NCBI GenBank assembly: GCA_013398175.1
Contig: VZRZ01000240.1
Span: 125,505-189,504 of the forward strand
Source: Climacteris rufus
Lineage: Eukaryota; Chordata; Aves; Passeriformes; Climacteridae
DNA length: 64,000 bases
Direction of reading: 5' to 3'
Shown: piece by piece, positions 36,557 to 48,629 of the stretch
How the letters are laid out: every line of letters starts with the position of its first letter
How positions within the stretch are numbered: the stretch's first letter is position 1
The notes under the pieces: generated by a model
Seen by the model: only the letters and a program-made list of their open reading frames with translations
Told to the model about the DNA's origin: nothing
Databases searched by the model: none
Program-made: the position numbers and the translations under genes

Positions 36557-39429
36557 CAGCTAGTTTTCTGTACCTCAGCAAAACCCGTGTGACTCGGGTA
36601 TCTCTATATCTGTGCAGAAACTCAGGGATAATCAGTGCTGCTGAATGCTGTTATTGGTGGTGCCAATACATCCAGGTTTGCTGTGACATCTCCCAGCCCT
36701 GCAGCTGCAGCCACAATGGTGCTGGAGTCAATGGCCAAAGCTCCCTGAAGGCCAAATCCTGAACCCAGTATTTCCTTGCTCTGCCTGTTAGAATTATTTT
36801 ATCTTCCATCTCAGAGAAGGGTCTAAGTTCACCCAGGACTCCCTGAGTTCACAAGATGTGTTAAACATGAGTGGCACAGTGTTAGATTTCATTGCTGCTT
36901 TCCACAGACTTCAAAGCTTCTGCTTAACTTTCAAATTGTTCTCAGTGGGGAGCCCAATGGATCAGTCTGTCCAAACCAGGACTTTGTTCTTAAGCAGACT
37001 TAAAGTGGCATTGTCTTCAGTGACAGTGAAACCAATGCCTGGCACTCAACCTGTGCTGAACAGAGTCCGTTTTTCTTCCAGCTGAGCTAAAAAAAATTAC
37101 TTTTCAAGCCTCTGTGGATTTAAAAAAACATCTCAGCCTTACTCAAAGGCCAGCAGGTAATGCAAGTGTTTTTGTCTCTCAAGATTGTCTTGGAGGGGCT
37201 GACGTCTTTCTGAACACTCTTTTTTTCATGCCTTCATTTAGCAAATACCATTTTAAGGCTAACACAGGGAGCAGTGCTCCAGCAGCCTTGCCTTGCATGC
37301 TGCTTCCTAGGTCTACAGGACTTCCAACAGCGTCTTGGACCCAAGAGTCCCTAAAATTGTTGGCCTCAGCAGTCTCTGGGGTAGCCAGAGATTTTGTGTT
37401 GCTCACAGTCCCACACCTGCACTGGCATAAAATGAACACACCACAGACCTCTCACCTTCCTGTCTCTACAGACCCAGAGCTGCAAATTGACCACTTCTAC
37501 TGAGTGGACATCTTAGAGGAGGCAGTCGTAAATGACATCTTGGTAGACGAGACAGATTTTGCTGATAAGGCCCAGCAGATTCTCAGAGAAGAAGAGCAGA
37601 CTGGTATCTACCCCTGCTTCTGAGTTGGCATCCCTGGGGCCACCCTTCCTACTGATGCTTGGGCAGAGCATCTTCCCTCCCACACCACCACTGCAGCACA
37701 CCCCTGGCCATGCCTGCAGGTATCTTTCTTCCAGGCAGGGACAGAAGCAGAGCCAAAACTTGTTTGCCCTGGGAGAGCATTTTGCACTGTCTGCATGTGA
37801 AGACCATGGCAAATATGGTAACAAACCCAGTGTTAGCTAGATGCTGTCTCATACTGCTTCTCTCCAACATCCAAATCTTTTATTAAGGTGGTTTTAGGGT
37901 AGTAGTGTCTAGCCAGGTCTCATTTTCCACCTTACACCAGGACAGAAGCACACACACGCAATATTTTGTACTGCTGCTGAATGTTGACATTATTACTTCA
38001 TGCAGAAGTTTATAATAGGCAAATATTCACTGTAGTTGAAAAGCACGTTGATCTTTGAGCGAATCTTCCCTAACATGGCAAAAAACAATGCTTAAAATGA
38101 AAAGGAATATAAGGATACAGAACTGAAATACTTTTCAATAATACTGTCTGTTGTGTCTGTGGTTGTTTGATGATAGTAATAGTTCAGAGATGTAATATCA
38201 GAGGAAATCCAGTGTCACAGATGGGCAACTGCAGTCATATAAGGTACCTACATTGCATTCTCAAAGTTTTGTGGTTGTTTGAGCATCTTTAAAAATCCAT
38301 TTCTCATTTAAGTTGTAGTGCCCTGAAGTTAAAAAAAAACAAAACAAAACAAAACCAACCAGTCTTTCCCTGTGACATTAACAATCACAAGACAACTGCC
38401 ATCACAGGGTGTGGTACAGCACTTGTTCTTTCACAAGCAGCAGCTTATTCTGGAGGTTCAGGAGTGTGTTGGCAGAACACATGCATGGCTTCAAGGGAGA
38501 CTACACAGAATAAAATGTGTCACACTTTTTTCATTTTTTGTCTGTGATTTAATTACTAACATACACTAAGAGTAAATCCCAGTGCTGTTGTGACCTGAAA
38601 AATGCTGTTTACTTTTCCCAGTTTGTTCTGTCACCTCAGTGAATTTTCACACTCAGTAAGCAAAAGTAACAATTTAACATTGTCATTCAGCAAGCAAAAA
38701 AAAAACCACTGGATTTCTTTACTAGTAACACAAATGCAAATTGCAGTGAAGCTTTGACAGCTCATTATTTCAAAGACTGCCGCTCACAAGCGCTGATGCC
38801 ATTGAGGCACGGCTTGCCACCTTATGTATGTTTGTATCAAGAGAAGCACTTTATTTTTTTTAATTCTGAGATTGTCAGCATCATTAATAATTTTCCCAGG
38901 GGTGGAACAGGGAAAAGACCCAGGGGACATGAACCATTAAGAAATAGAGTTATATTGTTTCTAGTACTACAGTTCAGAGCTGAGAGTCTGGGAAGAATAG
39001 CCCGTGATATCCATTTTGTAGGTGATAGCATCAGAAACACAGGGTAGGTCATGTTTTCAGCAATGTTCCCTGAATTTAAGGGAGTATTTTTAGTGGGTTT
39101 CAGATAAATCAGCACTTCTGATGCCTGTTAACATGAAAAGGAATCTTTTCAGAGCAACAAAACAGAATAAAGTAATTGCAAATCGTCAGTCCCTGCCAGT
39201 CTGTGCCTTACCTGTTTTTTTGAGGAACTGAAACTGCAGCACTGCTGATTACTGCTATTACTTCAGAAGGGGTCAAAAGAATAAATAAATCAAGTCAGAT
39301 TTCTAGGTTAAACTGTGACTTTCCCAGTGAAATAGCAAACCCAGCCTCAGAACAGATGCTGTAAAAAGGAACTGACTATAAATATTTAATGCTTTCATTT
39401 GTTTTGAGCTTTTTTTAACAGCTTCCTAG

Positions 39430-39452
39430 TGTGTGTGTGTGTGTATACATAC

Positions 39453-39488
<36 letters not shown>
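39430..39488. repeat. Compound microsatellite (GT)n-(ACAT)n-(AT)n
   Basis: A GT run passes into five or so ACAT units and then a perfect AT run, about 59 bp in total. Compound dinucleotide tracts of this kind are highly length-variable between individuals. Confidence 0.95.
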
Positions 39489-40736
39489 GAAATCACCCTG
39501 GGTGGGGAATTGTAGATTTTTCTGTTTTGGAAATAGACAGGAATCCCACTGTGAGTACAGTGTCCTCAGAAGTCATATGGACCTGCAGGACACTGGCTAC
39601 GCAGTACACCAGAGAGGGCAGGCAGAAATTACAGCAAAGTGATGGAGATGTGGAGAAGCTTCTGTCCAACTAAATGCCCAAAGGCACTTTTTTATTTCCT
39701 CCTTTGAGCCAGAATTTTATTTTGCAGAAAAGTGTTTTTGATTGCCTGGGAAAAAAAGTTCTAGTACTTCCATTTTCCAGGAGAAAACTCAACACACGTG
39801 TTTGGCTGCAGGCTCTGGTAATTCAAACTGTTGCTGCTAATCTGTCTAAGGCCAGATGCTGGAAGCTTGTACTAGTTTTTGTATGGATGAGGAATATGTG
39901 TTCAGTATTTCCCTCTGATCACCAACCCTCCTCACCTCACACTGAGTAAATAGTGTGACACGTCTTTTGTGCAGTTGAAGAGGGTTTATGAGAGGGGCCT
40001 TGAGAGGAATCAAGGACAGAAGTTGAGAGGACATGCAAGTGCCCAGTTGCTTCTCTTTCAGCAGAGACCTCGGTGCAGTTTTGCTCATGGTGAGCTTTTG
40101 AAACTTGCACAATTTACGCCATTGATCTGATATAAAGTAAGAGTCCTTTTACATTTCCAGCTCATGTGAAAAAACTTTGTGCAACTAACAGTTCTGCTTC
40201 ATAGCCAGGCATCTATGGAGACATTAATTCTTTCAAGCACAGATTTCAGAGGCCTAACTGCATTTTGCTGACAGCACTGTGGTCCTGGCATCGTGCGAGA
40301 CCAATCCTTGTAAGAGTCCTCTGCAAAAAGCAGTGGCACAGCATTTACTGGTTTAGCCTCTTGCCTCTCACGTTTTCCCCAACGTTGTCTTCGGGTTGTT
40401 ACTCTGAGAATGGTTTTACTTGTGCTCCTGTGTTGTGTTGACCATTGTCAGCTGTGAGAGTACCTTGGCTCCCACAGTTGGCTGTCAGCTGAAGCCAAAC
40501 TCTGTTGCTGTTCATAAATGATTTGTGTTGAAGGGTAAGGAGTCCTTGTTTATATTCTTACCTGTGGTCAGAAAGCCCTCAAGTTTTGAGAAGGTGATTT
40601 GTCACAGCGTTTGGGAGCTGTATTGGCACCTTATATATTTTGCATTTTGTCACCTTGTTTAATGCTCAGGGTCAGTTTCCTTGTGGGTGCTGTGCTCTTG
40701 ATAATACCACAAGTCACCCTTGTCCCATAAACTGTC

Positions 40737-40800
40737 AGAATCATAATAAACACTGTTTAAAACACCACTAAAGTCATCCAGTCCTATAAACCAGAACATG
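40737..40800 (-). mobile_element. Possible CR1 3' tail remnant
   Basis: CAGAATCATAATAAACACTG followed by CACTAAAGTCATCCAGTCC loosely follows the antisense CR1 end. It is short and heavily decayed, so the call is tentative. Confidence 0.35.
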
Positions 40801-43800
40801 GCATTCTACTACCCGTGGGAACTTCTCTAAGGATAGTTCCTCTATCAAGAAGCTTTGCATTCTCAGAAGCATGGTACAGAGAAAGGAAGAAAAAATAACT
40901 AGTCTCTTTATTTGAGTTAGAGAGTTTAAGGAGGATTTGGTTAATCACAACTGCAAAAAAATCCCTTTTCAGAATGCAAGAAAGTGGTGAGAATATTTTT
41001 ACTTCAGTTCTCTCCTCTGGATCCTTAATTTCCAAGTGCTGTGGAGACAGAAAGAGTCAGAACTCCACTGGGATAGCACTCATTCAGAGCAGGCCAGGAA
41101 CAAGATTTTCTCATTCTTCATCCTGTGCTGATTCTCTGATGCAGAAAAAGCTGAGTTAACATCAAATTCTGTACCATACATGATATTAAATTTGGGTTTG
41201 GCTTTTTTTTTCTATTCTGAGTGTTCACAAAACAATGTCTTCCTCACTGCTAGGTCTTTCATAACACACTGCACAAACTCCTGTCAGTAATGAGTGATTA
41301 AAATATGACAGTGTTAAATCACTGATTATTGCTTTACTGGAGGACAGGCATTATCAAAAGAAACAAAGAACACTTGGCTTAATCCACTAAGTAAAAATTA
41401 AAGTTTGGCCTAAAATAGACAAATTTAAAGACAACCTGCTATCAGATACTATATGGGTACATAAGTTACTGTACTGAACAGATTGTTAGCAAAGAGAAAT
41501 ATAGACTATAAATCTGTGTTTCTGTAGATCTTACTGAGAGCTTTTAAAGAGTGGAAAGGTTGTCTTCTCAATTTGATGGAATGAGAGAGTGCACCAAATT
41601 TCAGTGCAATACAAATAGCTGTGCATTGCAGAGTTTGTTCTGGAGAGCTGAAAGCATCCAGGGAAAAGAGGAGGAAGAAAACAAGAAAAGGAAGCAAGAA
41701 AACTGGAAACATCACATGTCAGTGACGCAGAGGGAGAGAAGGAGAAAATAAGCTGAATTGAGAAGATGAAGAAGAGGTGCCCTTCCCTATCTCTTTTTGT
41801 AATTCCAGCGGCATAAAAACAAGGGAATTTTGTAGGAAGGCACCAGACAGAGAGTTGGGATCACCAAGCACAGAGAGGAAAGGCTTGCCCAAATCAGCAT
41901 TGAATTAACAGGGCTGTCTTGATCCCTGGCTGAGGACAGTTACTTCCAGTGAGTAATGCTTGCCCAAAAAAGCATTTTGCCCCCCAAAAATGTATTGTCT
42001 CCCCTGCAGACCTCTCAGGAAACTGATCAGGCCAACATCTAGGAATAAATGATGGGAACAGGAATTATGTTAAAGGTAAAAAGTGATTTATTGCTGTTGC
42101 AAGAGGGACATCTTGCAAAGGATGTGAGGCCTTGGTGTGCATGGGTGTGATTAATGGAAGCCTTTTTTTGAACTTGGTGCTGAGAATTATGAGAAGAGTC
42201 CCTTGCAATGCTCTGGGACCCAGGGTCAAACATCTTCTGGTTGGGATTTCAGAGTACAAGGTTAGTGGGATATGTGCAGCATCATACCATAGATACCCAG
42301 AAGGGATTTCCTAATAAAAGGGAGCAGGTTCAGGCACAGTGACTTTAGGACTGGAGCTCTGGACATTAGTAACTGTTCTTTACTTCTGGTCTGTCCCTGA
42401 TAGACTCCACATTTTTCCCAAAACCCTGTCAATCAGCTAAATTGGTTCTCACCACCATGGGGAGAGGATGTGCAGATGGTGGAAGTAGCAGAACTGGGGG
42501 AAGGATTTAAGCTTGAGTAGGCAGCACTGATAGATGATTCATTTATTAAGGGAGTCACATTTCAGCAAAGCTGCTTGTTCAAGGGGCTCCTCATCAGTGT
42601 GACTCAGAAGTTCACAGCCTGGCCCCAAGTGCTTCACAGCTGTCACAGCAAGCTGACAACATTGCTCTTGGTAATTATGGACAGCTCCATGAGGAGCTGA
42701 GACAGGCATGCCACAGTCATTGTTACATGCTGCTTTGGTCAGGCATTGGAGCCAAAAGTTTGTGTGCAGCCAGCCTTGAGACTCGGATTTGGCTGCAGAC
42801 AGGGTTCCAAAACGTCTCTTTGTTCAGGCCTGATGTTCAGCACTCAGACCTGAGCTCTCTGTATCATTTCCCCACGGTGTAGGTCCACACAGCCACTCCA
42901 GGGAGCATCCTGCCTCCCTGGCACAAATAAATACCCCGTTGGTACGAGCAGAGAGCAAGAACCACCCCCGTGCCAGGCAGACACCCCTGGGGGCTCTCAC
43001 CGCGATGTCCCTGATGCTGAACCTCTGGGATGCTCCCTGCTGCAGGAGGGGTGAGCTGGGAGAGCCCTCTGGAGCTGATGGGAAGGTTTCCAGTTGGCAC
43101 TGGTTTGGGAAGGTCTGGTGTGCAGTGTTAGTGCTGGCTGATTAACTTTTATCTGAAACATTCCTGTGTGGCTGCAGGCTGCACATGGGGGGGCTGGGGG
43201 AGTGGAGGTGGGCACAGGAGCACCCTCAGCTGACACTAAAGCACAGTAAATGGGGAAATTACAGTGATCATTTGATTCTTATAATTATACAGGAAAAAAT
43301 TAAATGTTGGGGAGTTCAGAAGCAGGCACGATTTTTTTCCTTTTCTTTCTATGGTATTTTTGTTGCTCCTTCTTCACCAGCTTTCATCTCTGATAATAGT
43401 TTCCAAAGCCTGTTTTACAATGTGGAAAGTATTTGAAATGGATTATAAAAATCTATGAATGTGCTGCACAGGCATATTTTAAACTCTTAGTATTTCCCTA
43501 AAGGCATGCTATCCCACTTCCAGCTTCTTTAAGACTGGGAAGGAAATTATTGCCCATGCTGTTCATAAGATATTTTACAAGATTTTCTGACTTAAGACAG
43601 AGTTAAAAGACAAGATAGATCTTTAAGCATCAACTGAGATTTTAAAAATGAAGTTTTGCATTTGTCGCAAGAAAGAACTATTACACATAGCAAATAATAA
43701 CCAGAAAGAGCAGCTGAATTATGCACCAGACAGTCTCAATGATGCTACTGATAAAGCAGTTGCATTACTCTCATTTTAATAGCATACTCACTCAAACTGG

Positions 43801-44319
43801 CTTTAAAAGATCTTTTTATTTTGCAAATCAGGTGAAAAGTCAATATCATTGAGTTTACAGTTTGATAATTTTCCAGCATTATTTTAGGTGAAAGTATAAT
43901 TATTTATTACTTTTTCAATGTGTAAGGCTCACTCATATATAACAGCTTTCTGTAGGACAACACTTGTTTTTAAGAATTTTCTGTACTCATTGTAAGTATC
44001 AAAATTGGGAAAAACACATCTTACCTTTACTTGGGGCTGATAGCCACCCATTTTTGAGAGGGTACTGAAAGTGTTTTAGCTGTGATTTACAACGTTTTAG
44101 TGTGCTAATACCACAGAGCTGATTTTACCCCTACCTTGGAAGGCAGCAAGGTGAAGGGGTTATGTGCCTCTGGTTAAATTGTGTGATAGACAATAAACTG
44201 TAGAGCTCCAAGGGGACAAACAACAGCCTTGAAGCCAGCATAGGCAAACAGCTAATGCAAAAAGCATTGGTGTTTTTTGCTGAAGCATTGAGGCTTGAAA
44301 ATTTCAGATGTCACATCTT

Positions 44320-44450
44320 CCATCCCTGGAAGTGTTAAAGGCCAGGTTGGATGGAGCTGTGAGCAACCTGGTCTGGTGGAAGGTGGAGTTGGAAGTGGCT
44401 GGTTTTTAAGGTCCCTCCCAACCCAAGCCATTCTGTGGTTATGTGATCTA
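44320..44450 (+). mobile_element. CR1 LINE, 3' end in sense orientation
   Basis: CATCCCTGGAAGTGTTAAAG, GGCCAGGTTGGATGGAG, AGCAACCTGGTCTGGTGG, AAGGTCCCTCCCAACCCA and GCCATTCTGTGG match the sense CR1 3' end almost word for word; about 130 bp are retained. Confidence 0.9.
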
Positions 44451-47193
44451 TAAAAGTGTCTGCTGCAGAGCTAATGACAGGGAAATGGTAAAGCATGGCA
44501 TCAGTGTTTGTTCCTCAGATATTTTGAGGAGAGAAGAAACACCTATTAATCACCTCTTTGAAAGTTCCTATCACAATGTATGAGTTTAGAAATGGGCTGG
44601 ATAGGCTGGTACAGTTGACAATACTCCTGTGGCATCTGATTAGGGATCTTGCATCAGCAGTCAGCAGAGGGAAGCCAAAATGATGATTATTCAGTCATCC
44701 TTATGATCATCTTTTTATACACATGAATTATTTACATAGTACAGAGTGCTTACAAGCTTGTTAATTAAAACCTGCTTTTTTCCATCAGTTATACCCCTAA
44801 GATTTCTTCAGAGTGTGTCATCCTTCTAACAACTTTTATTTCATGTTCATTACACCATATTTTGTTTAATGTTATCTTCCATTGTAAAAATGGGAAATCC
44901 CTCAGTGTGGAACACTCTCGGGAAAGGATTCCTTCACACTGAGAATTTGTTTTTAAGAGAGAGAAAGAGAGATGGGTGTTGAGTGTGTTTTGAATATTGA
45001 TGCCCAGAATTCCCAGGAATGCTCAAATATTTTTTTCAGATACATCATTATCTACCTACTCTTCTATTTTCAGTGTGGCATCATCATTTCACCCTTTCTT
45101 TATCTTGCCCGTTGGGCTTTGTTTTGAGGTCCTGTCTTCCACTGTAGGATACTACAGGTCTTGAACTTACAGAGTCTGTAAGCTGCAGAAAAAGACTGCA
45201 AGGCTCTATTGTGATACAAATGATCAACAACATAAATTGCTCATCACTCACTGTTCATCACATCTCTGAAGAGCACCAAAAATAAGGCACTTATTTATAA
45301 ATAGCTCAGCCTGCTAGATTCCAGTGAAACACAGTTTCATATCTTCCCACCATTTTGACAGTGCATATAAATATGTAACATGTAGTTATGTGGAAGTTAG
45401 CTGTGCCACGATGTCCTCCTGGGGTGTTCACAACCTTTGCAGGTTTATGAGTGGCAAATTTAGACCTGTGGTGGTATGCAGCAATGCCACATGATTAGCA
45501 GAAGGAAGATGCTCTGTTTGACAGGGAATGGGTGCTTGTTGCCCAGATCGTACTGCCCTTGTATTCATCCCCAGAGGTTCGCTTTAAGAGAAGAATGAAG
45601 GGGGAATTCACAGTCAATAATACATTGATAATCACAGACTTTTTTTTTCTTTCTGCCTGAAAAGCACCTGAAATTTCTGGAACAAGGACAGCCAGTGTGC
45701 TGGAACAGTCACAAACAAAGGAATGGCAGCATCTCAGAGCCTTCCAAAACATCTATGAGAGTGCTTCCTTTTACTTCACTGGCTTTGAATAGAGACAAGC
45801 CTGAGATACAGTTTTGGTTGTTTAGCGAAGCCACATGATTTAGGGGTTTTTTTTGCAGTCCAATAAACACAGGAATTGGAGATATACATGGAACTTGGAA
45901 CTTGCAAATACCGCAAGTGTTTGGTTTTGCTGTGCATTTTCTATCAGCATTTGTCCTAGTATAAATTTATTATAGAAATGTTCATGAAAAGGGGAGAATG
46001 CTCATTTTGAGGAGAACAAGAATAGCTGAAGCAAATCATTTCAGTTGTGTGAGTGTCTGCATGCTGTTTCTGATGCAATTGACATCATTAAAAAAAAAAA
46101 AAACCAAACCCAAACCAACATATTCAGACTTCGTTTAAGTGTGGTATTGCTTTGCTTTGAATGAGGAACTAGTCCAACAAAACTGTGGATTGTTGCTGTG
46201 ATACTAAACATATATTCGTAAGCAAACTTAAGCCTTCTATCAACCCTAACCTTTAATTTCTCCTGAATTTGACTTACTTTCCTCAGAGTTCCCACTTCTC
46301 TTAAAAACCTCTAGAAAGCCATTCACTAACTATGATCAAGAATAATTCACACAATTCATCTTTTTGTGAATCCATTTTATGCCAGCACTATGAGAGCAAA
46401 TGCTTGTCTTCTGAGAGCCATACAAAATTATTACAATTTTATTGGAGAATAATAAGCAGCAAAATGGGTTATTATTGTCAGTAAGAGGGGGAGAAATGAA
46501 CCTGCAGTCTGACCATTGAACAGGGGACTCAAATGGGAAATTCAGACTCTTCAGTACAGTTAAAACCATATGGGAAAATACACTGGGCTTGGTACTGGAG
46601 CAGCTTCTGGTCTACCAGTCCAGGCATGAAGAAATCCAGATGTATTTCTCTGCTTTGTCAGAAGTCTCCTCTGGAAGATTAAAATTTGCCAAGGGATGTC
46701 AGCATCATCCATGACCCACTGCCTGTCTGTCCAACGTGACAGTGCTGTGGTTGCCATTGAAACTGTTGTGTGGTGCTGTGGCATCCATACTTTCCAGGAG
46801 TATTAGTCTTCACCTCTCTTTGTCTGGTCACCCCTGCTCTGGTTTTACACTCCACACATGTGCCAGTCAGTGTGCTCAAGCATGCCTAAAATCCTCAGTC
46901 ACTTGTAGAGTGCTCTCCCAAGGTTGCTTACCTTCCAGAAAAAACAAGCAAACTTTCAACAGAAGATTCTGGTTTCTGTGAGTCTCCTTCTGTTGCTTTT
47001 ATTCTCGCTGCTGGCTGACTGTCTCACTCCAATTTACCACATATCTCTCGGAGCCCTCCTGGTACATCAAAGCAATATTGCAGCAAAATTCAATTCATCT
47101 TACGGTTTTTCACCTTCTTTAGTTCTATCTCAGGTCACTGAAGTGTGTGGAAGTATAATTCTGCACATTACTATAATAACTGTAATACATTCT

Positions 47194-47339
47194 CCATCCT
47201 CTGCAAGTGTCCAAGGCCAGGTTGGACGGGGCTTTGAGTAATATGGTCTAGTGGAAGGGGTCCCTGCCCCTGGTAGCGGGTTGGAACCGGATGGTCCTTA
47301 AGGTTCCTTCCAACACAAACCATTTTAGGATTATGTATC
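47194..47339 (+). mobile_element. CR1 LINE, 3' end in sense orientation
   Basis: AAGTGTCCAAGGCCAGGTTG, GACGGGGCTTTGAG, ATGGTCTAGTGGAAGGGGTC, CCCTGCCCCTGG and CCTTCCAACACAAACCATTT belong to the sense CR1 3' end, 5'-truncated and moderately diverged. Confidence 0.9.
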
Positions 47340-47619
47340 TTCTGGAAAGCTGACTAAAACTTGCATCCAAATGCTACCACCATGTAAACAAGAAAAACTG
47401 AAACATGGAAAGAGAAAAATCCCAGTATTTCTGTGTCTTCAGGGAATACACTTTTTTTTCTTTTTCCTGTGCCTATTTTTATTGGAGATTCTCCCTGAAG
47501 CAGCACCATCTCCTGCAGAGAGAGACAGTAATTTGTGTGTTCTTGCCAAACTCTTAGGAGTGGTGATCTGTCATCCCTTCCTCTCAGGTTGTCTGGGGGA
47601 ATCAGATCCTCCTCTGCAA

Positions 47620-47880
47620 CACTCCCCCTTGCTCGGCGCGCTGGGAAGAACCGCGGTGCCAGGAATATCCGCTGCGAATTCCCCGTCCCCGGGCCTCGGT
47701 TCACCAGGCTGTGCAGAGTCACCACGGATGATCTGGGCAGGGATGGAGGGATGCAGGCATCCTGCAGGGATGGAGAGACGCGGGCATCCTGCAGGGATAG
47801 GAGGGATGCGGCATTCCCAGGCTCCACCGGAGGCACCCGCCCGTGTCACGCTGCCAGGGCGCGCCTCGTTTTCCCTGGCT
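47620..47880. other. Isolated GC/CpG-rich patch inside intron 1
   Basis: Within otherwise AT-rich intron, this 260 bp stretch holds many CG dinucleotides (for example in CTCGGCGCGCTGGG and CCCCGTCCCCGGGCCTCGG). It includes the tandem repeat at 47738-47818. It could be a small orphan CpG island, hence a possible internal promoter or enhancer, or a GC-rich expanded repeat. The long frames on both strands here reflect base composition and match no known protein. Confidence 0.55.
47738..47818. repeat. Tandem repeat, about 27-29 bp unit, three copies
   Basis: The motif CAGGGATGGAGGGATGCAGG plus CATC is followed by two further copies with small changes (AGAGACGCGG in the second; an extra A and GGATGCGG in the third). 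This is a degenerate minisatellite within the CpG-rich patch. Unit joints carry CATCCTGCAGGGAT. Confidence 0.85.
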
Positions 47881-48285
47881 CTTACCCTCTCCTTCAGGAG
47901 GATACAATCACCCACTCAAGGAGCAGAAATAGTGCATGACTAACGATGTCACGGAACAAATGATTAACACTAAGTAGTTTGTGCAAGCTGTTTGCAAACA
48001 ATCCACGTGCCGACAATTATGCCGGAGCAATTTTGTGAATACCTAACTCAGTGTGTTTTGCATAACTCAAGACTGGCTCCCAGATCATTAAATTCATAAC
48101 TTCTGTCTTGTTTGCTAAATTCATGAATGTCATTATTTCTTCCAGCCTGTAGAAGTGGTAGTGCTAGACTCAGCTGCGTTAATTACTCTTGGTAACACCG
48201 GACTGGCGAAGCTGTCGGAGGGATGGTGGCTCTGATGACTGAGGTGCTGTTCAAGAGGACTCACAGCTGCTGTATTTTTACAGTC

Positions 48286-48315
48286 TGTAAGTCACTTACA
48301 AGTAACTTGTAAGTG
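48286..48315. repeat. Nested inverted repeats of ACTTACAAG/CTTGTAAGT
   Basis: TGTAAGT-C-ACTTACA (48286-48300) overlaps CACTTACAAG-TAA-CTTGTAAGTG (48293-48315), both perfect. The same word therefore occurs three times in alternating orientation within 30 bp. It could be a cluster of homeodomain-type sites or a cruciform-prone spot. It also supplies the GTAAGT at the end of the minus-strand open stretch. Confidence 0.8.
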
Positions 48316-48629
48316 CAGAAGAGGGCAGGCCACACAGGCAGGTCCATTAATACATCTGGTGCTTTCAGGTTTGCAGCTACGTATACAAAAACGCTGTTTG
48401 CCCCAGCTGCACCCCGAAGACCCACAGACCCGACCACTGGCTGCCCAAGAGCATCAAAACACTTGTGGAGTTCATTTCTGGGAGCTGAGGGCCTCTTTGT
48501 CAGCTGCAATAGCTCAATAGCTGTCTTCAGGGTCAAAAACTGACCCGTAGAGTGCTCAGCATCCATAGACACCATCGCATGGATCAGGGCAGGGAGAGCT
48601 GAGCCACGAGGAAGAAAGATCTTGTGTGT
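48300..48629 (-). other. Exon-like open stretch antisense to GRIN3A (unassigned)
   Basis: On the minus strand, TTTCCACAG (acceptor-like) precedes 330 bases, exactly 110 open codons. They end at CTT followed by a consensus GTAAGT donor, so the borders are in phase 0 at both ends. The predicted peptide has a mixed, protein-like composition (includes LPALIHAMVSMDAEHSTGQF and GLRGAAGANSVFVYVAANLK) and raised CpG content. I recognise no family. The CpG-rich patch ends about 420 bp beyond its 3' end. It may be an exon of a nested antisense transcript, a decayed gene copy, or chance. Confidence 0.2.

Noticed and set aside
47371..47943. Frames of 190, 160 and 134 codons around the CpG-rich patch
   Set aside because: They overlap on both strands and cover a minisatellite; high GC lowers stop frequency. 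No peptide resembles a known protein.
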